A stretch of DNA of 19,370 nucleotides, from the NCBI GenBank assembly GCA_910583775.1, contig CAJTYD010000067.1, positions 1 through 19,370 of the forward strand, written 5' to 3'. The notes under the pieces are model-generated. The model ran no database searches, was not told where the DNA came from, and saw only the letters and a list, made by a program, of their open reading frames with translations. The position numbers and the translations under genes are program-made. Positions 1 to 8,201 of this stretch are shown here, in pieces (the stretch's first letter is position 1; each line of letters begins with the position of its first letter). The stretch is from an uncultured Muribaculaceae bacterium (GTDB lineage Bacteria > Bacteroidota > Bacteroidia > Bacteroidales > Muribaculaceae).

Positions 1-120
1 AGCATTTGCTGTTTCAGCCTCGAGCGCCCGGCGGCCGGCAGCCGCGAGAGCATTTGCTGTTTCAGCCTCGAGCGCCCGGCGGCCGGCAGCCGCGAGAGCA
101 TTTGCTGTTCAAGCCTCGAG
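1..120. repeat. 48-bp GC-rich tandem repeat, two full copies and a partial third
   Basis: Positions 1-48 and 49-96 are identical 48-base units that begin AGCATTTGCT and end GCAGCCGCGAG. A third copy starts at 97 and runs to about 120, with TTCAAG where the others have TTTCAG, and then diverges. The array may continue to the left of the window. It is very GC-rich and contains short inverted stretches such as CTCG/CGAG. It lies downstream of the fimbrial cluster. An open frame crosses it only because the unit length is a multiple of three; nothing suggests a protein. Confidence 0.9.
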
Positions 121-240
121 CTTTGATGCGAAGAGCAAGCGCGCGGGTAGCGCGCCGCTGCCGAGCCGAAGGCGAAGGCCTCAAGAGCGAGCCGGAGGCG
201 CGAGGCAAAGCCGCGCGGAGCTGCAGGCCGAAAAGCAAAT
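121..240. other. GC-rich non-coding block with degenerate short repeats
   Basis: This stretch continues the GC-rich composition of the 48-bp array. It holds a degenerate direct repeat: GAGCCGAAGGCGAAGGC at 163-179 and GAGCCGGAGGCGCGAGGC at 189-206. Several self-complementary pieces, such as GGCGAAGGC near GGCCTC, suggest folded RNA or DNA. I see no credible gene here. It contrasts sharply with the AT-rich 270-310 next to it, which contains a 12-bp palindrome at 280-291. Confidence 0.55.
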
Positions 241-268
241 CCGGCGGAGCCCTTGCGGGCGCCGCCGG
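228..268 (-). terminator. Probable intrinsic terminator of the fimbrial cluster
   Basis: Positions 241-268 form a hairpin with arms CCGGCGG-A-GCCC and GGGC-G-CCGCCGG around a TTGC loop (one mismatch). Read on the minus strand, it is followed by ATTTGCTTTT, a modest T-rich tail. It starts about 68 bases after the stop of the last fimbrial gene, so it is a natural end for that transcript. The T tract is interrupted, and the hairpin could instead belong to the adjacent GC-rich repeat family. Confidence 0.5.
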
Positions 269-335
269 AATCTATGAAAAATAATATTATTGAAATTCTG
301 ATTTTCAGGGATCAATTTCCCTCGCCTACATCAGC

Positions 336-3300
336 TCAGTCTTCAACAAGCCGGAGAAGGATGGCGTCCGTACCTGAATCATCTCCTGCACTTCCCCATG
401 TAATTCCAACGCTACCTTGTGTAGTTAAATCAAATGCAAAAGTGTAATAATTAATATCTAATGCATTGTCTCCGTCTAACCAATACAAAGCACCGGGACG
501 TCTATATAAATCCCAGAATAAAGGTCTATACTGAACACCATAAGGCATAGGAGACCACATTCCTGGTTGAGATATCGGACTCTCTGGAGTTGCTTCTGGG
601 AATGGTTCCCAACGGTTGGCATATTGATTTACACCGGAATAACCATCCTTTTGGCGATTATAATTTCCATTTGCCTTCTGTTTGAATCGCCCATATCCAG
701 TTGCTCCAATAGGTAAGAAAATCTGAGTTCCCGTAACGGTATCGCAGACAAATACGCCACGCATACCTTTATTTGCGGTAGAACCCTCTCTGGCTCCATA
801 AACATCATTTACGACAATAGGAGTCTCTGTGGTCTCATCGGTATATAAAACACCATAGCCATAAGTTACATTTCGGTTATCTAATATCCTTGACAAATCA
901 GTTCCAGTTGCCAATCTGCAACTCTTCCCTTTAATATTGAACGAAGGCCATGAATCTTTATCCGTTGTAATTTCAGACCACTTCTTCTTGATTCCCGACT
1001 GTCCGGCTATTTCAAAATCATAATCTGCATTATTCTGCCAGACAACAGTACCACCTTGAGTACTGAACATGCTACTCTGATTATTCGAAGCAGCTATAGG
1101 CAAAGTGGTATTATACCGCCTGAAATAGGAGCCTTCCTCCACAGGATCCGACACCTCTTCCGTTGCTGTCTTGAGATTAAATGAATGCCACTTGGTGTTT
1201 GAACCGGTAAAGGAAACAGGATCATAACCCTGGCGAACGAAGATAATATGGACACAGGTGTAATTGTTATAGTAGATTTTTATCAAACCTCCTCGAGGAG
1301 TGGAAGTAGGACCTTTTGGCCTGAAAGTAAAATCCACAACACGTCCATCATTATTCTCAGCATACATATCTCCGACTCCTGAAATTGTACCGTCAGGATT
1401 TCTCTGAGACTTGCCCGGAGTAGGCTCAAGATCAAACCAATCTCCATTCTTAATCACAGCTTTCCAGGGGCCATCAGACATAAGGGGAACAAACTCGGCA
1501 TTATTCTCGCCCTCAAGCACCATCATCTTTACATGGAACGGTTTTACAGAATTTCCAGGTCGCCATATTCCTTTGGGGTTGACAACGCGCCTCATCTGAT
1601 ATATGGTCACAGCATCATCGTCTTTATCGACGGTCATAGGATCTTTTGGATGACAAACCACAGTATGCTCCTTACCATCGTAGCCTTCAACAACTGCAGT
1701 GAATTTTACTTTAGCCATTCTTCGATAAGCAACGTATGGGTTATTTCCTGTATAGGCCGTTTGTGACACCATTACAGCTGCACGCGTAAACAACGGCACT
1801 GTAACCAACCATTCTCCAGCGCCATTAGTTGTAATTGTATAATTACCTTCGGCATCATTGACTGTTCCGGTATTTGTTACAGTATATTCTCTCCAACCAC
1901 GATTATTATTATCATAATACGTGCGGTTTGAAGTATAAGTAACGGCTTCATTAGGGCCAAATACAAGCTTACCCCCCGGATTTAATGGATCATTAAATCC
2001 TTCCACGGCAGGCCACACTCCGAATCTCGCAGCGGCGGTTTTTCTAAGAGAAAGGAATCCGTTCCAAGGCCCTGGATTATTAGGAGTTCCATCCCAATAC
2101 GCTTTTAAATCTCCTCCATTAGGATCATTTTTCCCTGTTACATCTACGGGATGCCAACTATTTTTATTAGTCTCATTATCCTCAATATCCGCTCTTAGAG
2201 AGATCAACCGTTTTCCATAAATCTTGATGGGCAGATTCATTGACTGATCATACAGGTAGGAAATATAATAAGGGCTGGGGATGATTATATCCGGCTCGGG
2301 ATCATAGACGATATGCCAGTCGGTGTCGTTGGCATTGCCTTTGAGCATGAGGGTGAGCTTGTAATGATAGTTTCGCTGGGCATCATAGTTCTTGTCGGTA
2401 TCTTTGCCGAGCATGAAACGGTAGACAATCGGACCTTCACTCTCTACCATACCCTGACCTGCTTCTCCTTTCTTGAATCCTTTGTAATATCCGATCACCT
2501 CAATATATGTGCCATTTCTCTTGCTGTCTTTAAATCCCTTGTCGTTAGGATCGTTGCCTGAAGGGAACTTCGGCGTAGTCTTGTCCTCCTGATCAGGCCA
2601 TATCTGCTTCTTGCTCTGACCTTCGCCCTGCATGTTCTCGTAAAAATAGAGGGCATTCTGGAATTCGGTATGGGCATTTTCGAGAGAGGTTGTTCCCGCG
2701 GGCATATAGGGATAGTAATATGGAGACTGTTTTGTCACAGAGGGGCCTTCGGCGCTCATCGACTCATTTATGACAAACTTCTCGCCATCCGGAAGCAGGT
2801 CGGAATTCGAGGCCACATTATTTTGACCGAGAAAGCAGTCGCGCGGAATATCCTTGATCTGGATGGATTTTATCCATACCTGCACGCCGTTGTTAAGGCC
2901 GGACCCATCGATGGCGACAGTCACTTTTGATGCGGCGCGCTTAACCCAGGCATGCAGCGGCATCTGAGGTCGATTCACAATTACAGCCGGAGCATCAAAG
3001 CCCTGACTTGTCTGATTGTCGGTAGCGGTGAAATAACCAAACATCTGGTCATTGACGGGGATATTGTCTTCCTGCCACTGGAGAGGGACTGCCTTCAGCT
3101 TCTCGGGAGTGTCTAAATCGGCATCATCATAGCTGTCAAGATTTCCCATGTTGGCAACAGCATACATGTAATAGCGGCCAAAAGGAATTCCTTTGATTGT
3201 GAAAGTAGCCTGCGGAGTAGCCGTCTCGGCAACATGCTCATTTTCACCGACAGCATCCGGAGCGGTAGCGTTATTGTTATTCTCTATCTCGAGACCCTCA

Positions 3301-3575
3301 AGCTGAGCCTGCGGGATTCTCTTGTATAATTTGATGTCATCTCCCTGTTTAGTGTAAAGGAAGACACACAGAGATTTGATATGCTTCAGGGCATCGCCCG
3401 CAGCACGGGTGTCGCGTCCAAGGGCATTCCGGACAGGGCTGAAAACCACTGTGGCGGAGAGGTCAGCCTCTCCCTCGCCGATTTCGGGGTCGATATTGAA
3501 GTAATCGTCAACGCAAGAACTCATCACGCCGACAAGTCCTATAAGAAATATAAAGACAATCTTCTTGAATTTCAT
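336..3575 (-). CDS. Large fimbrial lipoprotein, probable tip adhesin (DUF4906-like)
   Basis: This 1079-residue protein probably forms or caps the fimbrial tip. The ATG at 3575 is preferred over an upstream in-frame TTG at 3584, because it gives a compact lipoprotein signal (MKFKK, hydrophobic run, lipobox MSSC with Cys21). A TRAAGD site at about residue 55-60 (Arg57) resembles the arginine cleavage site of fimbrillins. Residues of roughly 200-420 look fimbrillin-like (NRPQMPLHAWVKRAASKV; YDAQRNYHYKLTLMLKG). After residue 435 comes a long beta-rich C-terminal part with IIFVRQGYDP and GATGYGRF motifs. The overall pattern recalls DUF4906 proteins of Bacteroides fimbrial loci; that family name is from memory and not certain. 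It is last in the cluster, after an unusually long 138-bp gap. The C-terminal coding half is clearly more AT-rich than the N-terminal half. Confidence 0.8.
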   Translation of the reverse strand: MKFKKIVFIFLIGLVGVMSSCVDDYFNIDPEIGEGEADLSATVVFSPVRNALGRDTRAAGDALKHIKSLCVFLYTKQGDDIKLYKRIPQAQLEGLEIENNNNATAPDAVGENEHVAETATPQATFTIKGIPFGRYYMYAVANMGNLDSYDDADLDTPEKLKAVPLQWQEDNIPVNDQMFGYFTATDNQTSQGFDAPAVIVNRPQMPLHAWVKRAASKVTVAIDGSGLNNGVQVWIKSIQIKDIPRDCFLGQNNVASNSDLLPDGEKFVINESMSAEGPSVTKQSPYYYPYMPAGTTSLENAHTEFQNALYFYENMQGEGQSKKQIWPDQEDKTTPKFPSGNDPNDKGFKDSKRNGTYIEVIGYYKGFKKGEAGQGMVESEGPIVYRFMLGKDTDKNYDAQRNYHYKLTLMLKGNANDTDWHIVYDPEPDIIIPSPYYISYLYDQSMNLPIKIYGKRLISLRADIEDNETNKNSWHPVDVTGKNDPNGGDLKAYWDGTPNNPGPWNGFLSLRKTAAARFGVWPAVEGFNDPLNPGGKLVFGPNEAVTYTSNRTYYDNNNRGWREYTVTNTGTVNDAEGNYTITTNGAGEWLVTVPLFTRAAVMVSQTAYTGNNPYVAYRRMAKVKFTAVVEGYDGKEHTVVCHPKDPMTVDKDDDAVTIYQMRRVVNPKGIWRPGNSVKPFHVKMMVLEGENNAEFVPLMSDGPWKAVIKNGDWFDLEPTPGKSQRNPDGTISGVGDMYAENNDGRVVDFTFRPKGPTSTPRGGLIKIYYNNYTCVHIIFVRQGYDPVSFTGSNTKWHSFNLKTATEEVSDPVEEGSYFRRYNTTLPIAASNNQSSMFSTQGGTVVWQNNADYDFEIAGQSGIKKKWSEITTDKDSWPSFNIKGKSCRLATGTDLSRILDNRNVTYGYGVLYTDETTETPIVVNDVYGAREGSTANKGMRGVFVCDTVTGTQIFLPIGATGYGRFKQKANGNYNRQKDGYSGVNQYANRWEPFPEATPESPISQPGMWSPMPYGVQYRPLFWDLYRRPGALYWLDGDNALDINYYTFAFDLTTQGSVGITWGSAGDDSGTDAILLRLVED

Positions 3576-3600
3576 TTTCTGCAAAGTTGTTATTTGGTCC

Positions 3601-3626
3601 GTAAACCGGGGTTCAGACCGGTTTAC
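3601..3626 (-). promoter_or_regulatory. 9-bp perfect hairpin just upstream of the tip-protein gene
   Basis: GTAAACCGG at 3601-3609 pairs with CCGGTTTAC at 3618-3626 around an 8-base loop. On the minus strand it ends 25 bases before the ATG at 3575. No T run follows (the next bases are GGACCAAATAAC), so it is not a standard terminator. A role in mRNA stability, processing or reduced expression of the last gene is possible. Confidence 0.55.
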
Positions 3627-3638
3627 AGTAATTGAAAG

Positions 3639-3689
3639 TTATTTTAGACATCCTCTTCGAATCGAATGAATCGGAGTAATCTAAAATAA
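3639..3689 (-). promoter_or_regulatory. 10-bp AT-rich inverted repeat in the tip-gene leader
   Basis: TTATTTTAGA at 3639-3648 and TCTAAAATAA at 3680-3689 are perfect inverted repeats separated by 31 bases. The interval contains two close copies of a CGATTC motif on the minus strand. Together with the hairpin at 3601-3626, it makes the 138-bp gap before the last fimbrial gene the most structured spacer in the cluster. It could be an operator, an RNA stem or a remnant of insertion. Confidence 0.45.
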
Positions 3690-3713
3690 TTTTTCTATCG
3701 TGGCGAATGTTTC

Positions 3714-4916
3714 TTAAATTCCGAAGTCGGGATTCAGATTCACGCCTGTATAGGGGAGCAATGTCACCACAGGGGCGATAGATGTGCTTCTGAGCTCGAT
3801 GTTGATTTTCAGATGCGTGTTTCTGGCAAGCTCGCGTATCTGCAAGGGCTTAGAAGTAAGCCAGTTGTTGCCGGCGTCCTTCAAAAGGACAGATACCGTG
3901 AAATTGCCGTCGGCAGGGGTCTTGCTTTCTGGGAGATATACAAGGGGGCTGTAAGAAAGGTCAAGGCCTTGCTTGATCTCCGTATCTCGATCAGGAGGAA
4001 GCATATAATCGAAACCGGAGAATGTCACACCCGCCGGGGTCTGAAAGTCGGTTATCTCCCTTCCGCTTGAAGCAGATACATTAACATCATCCTTAGCCGG
4101 ATTATAAACCACGCCTTTGGGCAGATACCAGCAAGCATCGGCAACACCGTCAATCCTGACAGCGGCGATAGAAGCCCCTTCGAGAGGATAGTCAGCCGCG
4201 GTATAGAAATTGAACGAGCATTTTATCAACGACCTTGTTATGAAGAATGTCTCTTTCAGGTAAATATCTTCGTCGCTGGCAGGAGCCTTGACATCCAGAT
4301 CGAAAAACTCACTCATCGGAACATAGCCCCAGGGATCGTCATTGGCCAGATACCGGTTGTCGATAACGGCCTCTCCGGGATTACGGCTGATCTTGATATC
4401 AGCCAATTCCGCCAGTTTTGCGGTTGAGACTCTTTCACCCTCCGGGAAATTGGAGGTGAAGTCATAAACCGAAGAATAGATAAAGCCGTTGCTGTTAGGG
4501 ATCTTCTCGCATCTGGTGTAATCCTCATTTCCGAAAAGATATATTCTTTTCTTCTCGCCGCTTTTAATCCTGAAACGAAGATTGTCGTTTAGAGGAGTGC
4601 CGGTCTGGGGATTCATCATCACAAGACGGTTATGCTCCACAACCGGTTTATCCTGATCACCATCATCATAACGGATAATGATCACGCGGAGCATACGGAG
4701 AGCCTCACCCTTGGTGACAGGGTCCTCAAAAGTGCCGTCACCGGTGAACGGAGCCCTCGTGCCGGAAGGATTCGAAAAAGCGCCGTTGTTGACCACAACC
4801 TCAAGATCGAGGGTGACATCACGCTTCACGCCGTCTCCGACATCCTGGGTGCAACCCGAAAGAAGCACGGTCAACATCGCCAACAAGCATCCGAATTTCT
4901 GAAGTTTGTGGATCAT
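3714..4916 (-). CDS. Fimbrial accessory subunit lipoprotein (Mfa3/FimC-position)
   Basis: This 400-residue exported lipoprotein probably joins shaft and tip of the fimbria. It starts at ATG 4916 with a clear lipoprotein signal (lipobox LSGC, Cys22). A SGTRAPF sequence places a likely arginine processing site at Arg54, as in fimbrillins that are trimmed before polymerisation. The rest is beta-rich with no catalytic motif; residues 205-380 (ITRSLIKCSFNFY, MLPPDRDTEIKQG) read like a second fimbrillin-type domain. It starts 11 bases after the anchor gene stops, so co-transcription is almost certain. Position in the locus matches Mfa3/FimC of Porphyromonas, but sequence similarity to those cannot be shown here, so the specific role is inferred from context. 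Confidence 0.75.
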   Translation of the reverse strand: MIHKLQKFGCLLAMLTVLLSGCTQDVGDGVKRDVTLDLEVVVNNGAFSNPSGTRAPFTGDGTFEDPVTKGEALRMLRVIIIRYDDGDQDKPVVEHNRLVMMNPQTGTPLNDNLRFRIKSGEKKRIYLFGNEDYTRCEKIPNSNGFIYSSVYDFTSNFPEGERVSTAKLAELADIKISRNPGEAVIDNRYLANDDPWGYVPMSEFFDLDVKAPASDEDIYLKETFFITRSLIKCSFNFYTAADYPLEGASIAAVRIDGVADACWYLPKGVVYNPAKDDVNVSASSGREITDFQTPAGVTFSGFDYMLPPDRDTEIKQGLDLSYSPLVYLPESKTPADGNFTVSVLLKDAGNNWLTSKPLQIRELARNTHLKINIELRSTSIAPVVTLLPYTGVNLNPDFGI

Positions 4917-4927
4917 TTTAATATAAT

Positions 4928-5941
4928 TTACATTTCGGCGTTGTTAATCCGCACGATCCAGTCATTAATCTTGATATAAACATTCATCCAGCTGCCGTTC
5001 TCGAGGAAGAACACCATATTCCAGCGACTTTCGCGGTCGAGGAATTCCTGCGATTCCATATCGGCGAACTCCTGGCTCTTGAGAAGGAGGAGATAATTCA
5101 CCAGAGGGATATCGACCAGAGCCTTGCCATCCGACTTGCGAACTATCTTCAGCACGGGCTTCGTGCCGAGTGTGAGACGCGACGTGGAGAGCTCGGCGAA
5201 AGCGAGCTTGGCCTCGTTGCCCTGCTCGGTGACGCCCGAGGAAACCTGGCCTGTTGTCCAGGGGTAATAGGTGATGCCGTGGCCGGTGATGACCGAGTTG
5301 TCATAATTGAGGAGCGTGTTGTCGTCCTCGATAGTGAAGATGAAGTCATCGCCGTCGAGAGGCTCGCCGTTGATGTTCTGCAGGAGAAGGCGGATATTGT
5401 TGGTATCCTTCATCATGTAGACGGTGCCTTCGGTGTAGGTGGTTGTGCCCTGCTCCACGGTCATGTCGAGCGCGCCGAAGAAGAGATTATGGAGCTTCGT
5501 GCCCATCGGAGAGGTGATGGCGTTCTGATTCATGGCCACCTGGAGGTCGGTGAGCTTGGAGCCGGCTGCGGGTTCCTGAGTGAAATGGAACGTAGCGTCG
5601 GAGCAGGCCATACCGCCCCAGGCCTCGAAATGATAGTCGCCGGCGGGGAGCTTGATGTCCCAGCGCCAGTTTTCGTCGGCGAGGACATCAGACGTCTCCG
5701 TATAGGAAGAGATATAATTTCCGTCTTTGTCGTAAACAAGGAGCGTGAGGCAGTCGACCTGCGAGGGGAATGCGTTTGCGAACTCCATGTTATAGTCATA
5801 GACGAAACGGAGCCTTGCGCCCTCCGGACACTCGGGGATATCATCGTTGATGATTCCGCAGGAAGGGAGGATGAGCGCCGACGCGGCGACAAAAGCCGCG
5901 CCGACGGTCTTAGAGAATATGTTTCGTCTGAAAAAATTCAT
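4928..5941 (-). CDS. FimB/Mfa2-family fimbrial anchor lipoprotein
   Basis: This 337-residue protein matches the Mfa2/FimB family, which tethers the fimbrial shaft to the outer membrane and limits its length. I chose ATG 5941 over an in-frame TTG at 5947. The signal ends in lipobox LPSC (Cys28), followed by GIINDDIPECPEGARLRFVY and, soon after, VDCLTLLVYDKDGNY, both hallmarks of the family. Unlike the other three subunits it has no TR-type processing site near the N-terminus, as expected for an anchor that keeps its lipid. The last residues are INDWIVRINNAEM, strikingly like the C-terminus of the major subunit encoded just upstream. The gap to that gene is 23 bases and to the next gene 11 bases. 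Confidence 0.9.
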   Translation of the reverse strand: MNFFRRNIFSKTVGAAFVAASALILPSCGIINDDIPECPEGARLRFVYDYNMEFANAFPSQVDCLTLLVYDKDGNYISSYTETSDVLADENWRWDIKLPAGDYHFEAWGGMACSDATFHFTQEPAAGSKLTDLQVAMNQNAITSPMGTKLHNLFFGALDMTVEQGTTTYTEGTVYMMKDTNNIRLLLQNINGEPLDGDDFIFTIEDDNTLLNYDNSVITGHGITYYPWTTGQVSSGVTEQGNEAKLAFAELSTSRLTLGTKPVLKIVRKSDGKALVDIPLVNYLLLLKSQEFADMESQEFLDRESRWNMVFFLENGSWMNVYIKINDWIVRINNAEM

Positions 5942-5964
5942 TTTCAATCAGTTTTAATCTGAGA

Positions 5965-8142
5965 TTACTCAAAAACGATATTGTTTACGCGAACCACCCA
6001 GGGAATTACCTTGGCATCTACGGTGAGATAGATATCGGATGTCTCGTCGGGGGTTCCGGGAGTAGGCTTGTCGGGATCGTTTTCCGAAATACGGGGATGA
6101 CCTAGTTTCTTGATCTCCGTTACGGCGAGCTTATAGACGTTGTTGCGGACAACGGCAAATTCCATCGGACCCATGATACCGTTTTTGCCGTTATCGTTGT
6201 GACGGTTCCAATAATAATAGTAGCACCAGTATCCCCATCCGCCTGCAGTGTCGAAAGAACGCTGATAAATGGTAATTCCGGCATCTGTCACAGCCTTCTT
6301 GAAATCGGCGTGAAGCGTGCTTCCGGAACCGGGTTTTCCGGCTGCGTTCCACTGCTGCCACTTCGTGTTGGCGGCGTTGTCGTCAATAGGAAGAGGATCG
6401 GAATACAACACCTTACCATCCTTTATGAGCTGATAGCCCGTGCCTTTGTCAGCACTACCGAAAACAGCCTTATATAAAGAGTTTGTACGGTTCCAGGTAG
6501 GAATGATGCCGTTGGCCGTCTCCTGGTATGAGAAAGAAGCCTCGATAGCGGCTGCATAGACATTGTTCCAGGTATAATAAAGACTTCCGGCGTATGAATA
6601 TAGGATGGGATCCTTATCGGTATCTCCCGCGGCTGTATTGCTGAGGGTCTCATAGAGCTGGTTTCTATAATACTCCTTAGTTCCGGCAGCGGCATTGGGA
6701 TTCTTCATATTTTCACTCGGGATCATTTTCCCCTTGAATACCATACCTGTAGAAATTCCGTTATCCTGGATATCAACTCCCGGGATAGTATTTTCGGTAG
6801 CATATCTCCAGATGGTATAAGTACCGGTATTTCCGTTATTATTCCAGTTATCCTTCACGTCGCTCTTGAGCAACTCGTCAAGCACGACGGTAGACCAGCG
6901 GTCGTTTACATTCTGAAGATTTGCATTGTCAATAGTGCCATCCTCATTGAAGAAGGGATAGTTATAATACTGGGAGGGTTTGAAACCTTTCTGAGTGTAA
7001 GCGCCGTCAAATTTCATCTGGGCGTCAGTGTCAACGACATAGTTTCCGGTATTCAAGAGTCCGCCTCCAAGAGATTCGAACCAAGGCTTCTCCGGGCCGC
7101 AGAGTTTCCAGTCGGTTCCGGAATTCAGGCCATTGTTCGATACGCGTGAAAGATAATAGAAAGTCTTGCTCATGTTTACGAGAGCCATCTTATAAAGCTT
7201 GACATCTATGAGCAGATCGCCATTGGTCCCGTCTGCGTTCTTCTCATAAACCACATGATAGCGGTTTGACTCATTTTCAAGACCGGAATGATCTACGGCA
7301 TCAAGATGACCGTCGCGGAAATCGAAACGTGCTGCACAACGCTGCACGAGCACGGGGCCTCCTGTGGAGTTTGTATTATCGGTTGAGACATTCGAGTTGT
7401 TAATTGTGCTTGTCCCTCCGACATTGGTGTTCATCTCCGAGAGATGGAAACAATTGTCTTCATTTGTATACTGATCCCAATCGCTCATTTTTGTAGGGAG
7501 CTGGCGGGTAGCGATATAAGTGTTTGTCATGAGAAAGCTACCCCCGTTAGTGTTGGTCCAGATGCTACCCTCAGTCTGCTGGCCGTCAACATTGACTGTC
7601 CAGCCGGTATTGATCCATTCCGTGTCGCCATAATGGGCGTTTTCCAATGCATCGGCCATGCCGCCCGTCGGATTGACGATAACGAACACAGCGACTTTTC
7701 CTTTCTCAGAATCCGGGATATTCGTATCCGAGTAGAAACTGTTAAGCTCTGTCTTCTGGAATTTAGCTGTGGCATGATAAGCGCCGGCATTGCCGTTATC
7801 GGCAGATGTGTTGCCGCTATGCTGAAGGATGTTATCCTTGAGCACGGAAGCGGCCCCAATAAACCCGTAATCATTCGGGCGAGCCAGGATGAGCAAAACT
7901 TCATTGACATTATTCTCGACGTCTTTCCCCACTTCTGTTCCATTGTTGGAAGTGTTATCGCCTTCTGTAAACGAGCGAGTAGAAACGCCTTTACCCGGCA
8001 TCTTGAAGGAGACGCCCATATATACTCCGGCACCATCCCGATCCGTGTCAGGAGAGTTGCCGTTATTTCCAAAATCATCGCTGCATCCGGCAAGCATGAA
8101 GAGGGATGCGGCTCCGAAGAGGAATTTCTGGAATTTATTCAT
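5965..8142 (-). CDS. Mfa1-family fimbria major subunit
   Basis: This 725-residue fimbrillin is the probable shaft protein; it is longer than the Porphyromonas gingivalis Mfa1 of about 560 residues. A lipobox LAGC (Cys20) follows a short signal, and GVSTRSF gives a probable arginine cleavage site at Arg56. The C-terminal part carries the family signature VVRNNVYKLAVTEIKKLGHP from residue 664, a proline-rich spacer, then the terminal strand region from about 704 ending VIPWVVRVNNIVFE. In this family, cleavage frees an N-terminal groove that accepts a strand from the next subunit. The ATG at 8142 is preceded by an extremely A-rich leader, consistent with strong translation. The gene lies between the DUF3868 protein and the anchor, the usual order. 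Confidence 0.9.
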   Translation of the reverse strand: MNKFQKFLFGAASLFMLAGCSDDFGNNGNSPDTDRDGAGVYMGVSFKMPGKGVSTRSFTEGDNTSNNGTEVGKDVENNVNEVLLILARPNDYGFIGAASVLKDNILQHSGNTSADNGNAGAYHATAKFQKTELNSFYSDTNIPDSEKGKVAVFVIVNPTGGMADALENAHYGDTEWINTGWTVNVDGQQTEGSIWTNTNGGSFLMTNTYIATRQLPTKMSDWDQYTNEDNCFHLSEMNTNVGGTSTINNSNVSTDNTNSTGGPVLVQRCAARFDFRDGHLDAVDHSGLENESNRYHVVYEKNADGTNGDLLIDVKLYKMALVNMSKTFYYLSRVSNNGLNSGTDWKLCGPEKPWFESLGGGLLNTGNYVVDTDAQMKFDGAYTQKGFKPSQYYNYPFFNEDGTIDNANLQNVNDRWSTVVLDELLKSDVKDNWNNNGNTGTYTIWRYATENTIPGVDIQDNGISTGMVFKGKMIPSENMKNPNAAAGTKEYYRNQLYETLSNTAAGDTDKDPILYSYAGSLYYTWNNVYAAAIEASFSYQETANGIIPTWNRTNSLYKAVFGSADKGTGYQLIKDGKVLYSDPLPIDDNAANTKWQQWNAAGKPGSGSTLHADFKKAVTDAGITIYQRSFDTAGGWGYWCYYYYWNRHNDNGKNGIMGPMEFAVVRNNVYKLAVTEIKKLGHPRISENDPDKPTPGTPDETSDIYLTVDAKVIPWVVRVNNIVFE

Positions 8143-8173
8143 AATTTTATGTTGTTATTGTTATTTTATTTCT
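8143..8173 (-). promoter_or_regulatory. A-rich translation leader of the major fimbrial subunit
   Basis: The 31 bases before the ATG, read on the minus strand, contain no G except one at the far end and are mostly A (for example AATAACAATAACAACATAAAA). Bacteroidales genes often lack Shine-Dalgarno sites and rely on such unstructured A-rich leaders. Within this cluster it marks the gene expected to be most highly translated. Confidence 0.5.
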
Positions 8174-8201
8174 AAGTTCCGGAGTTAGCAACCGGCTGAT
8201 T

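Noticed and set aside
1..120. Possible CRISPR array
   Set aside because: The 48-base units abut directly with no spacers, so this is a tandem repeat.
6..284. 92-codon open frame on the plus strand
   Set aside because: It is produced by the 48-bp repeat, whose length is a multiple of three; the peptide simply repeats and is Arg/Ala-rich with no family resemblance.
3590..3660. A separate promoter for the tip-protein gene
   Set aside because: TAACTTTC on the minus strand is only a near-match to the -7 box and no TTTG lies at the right spacing.
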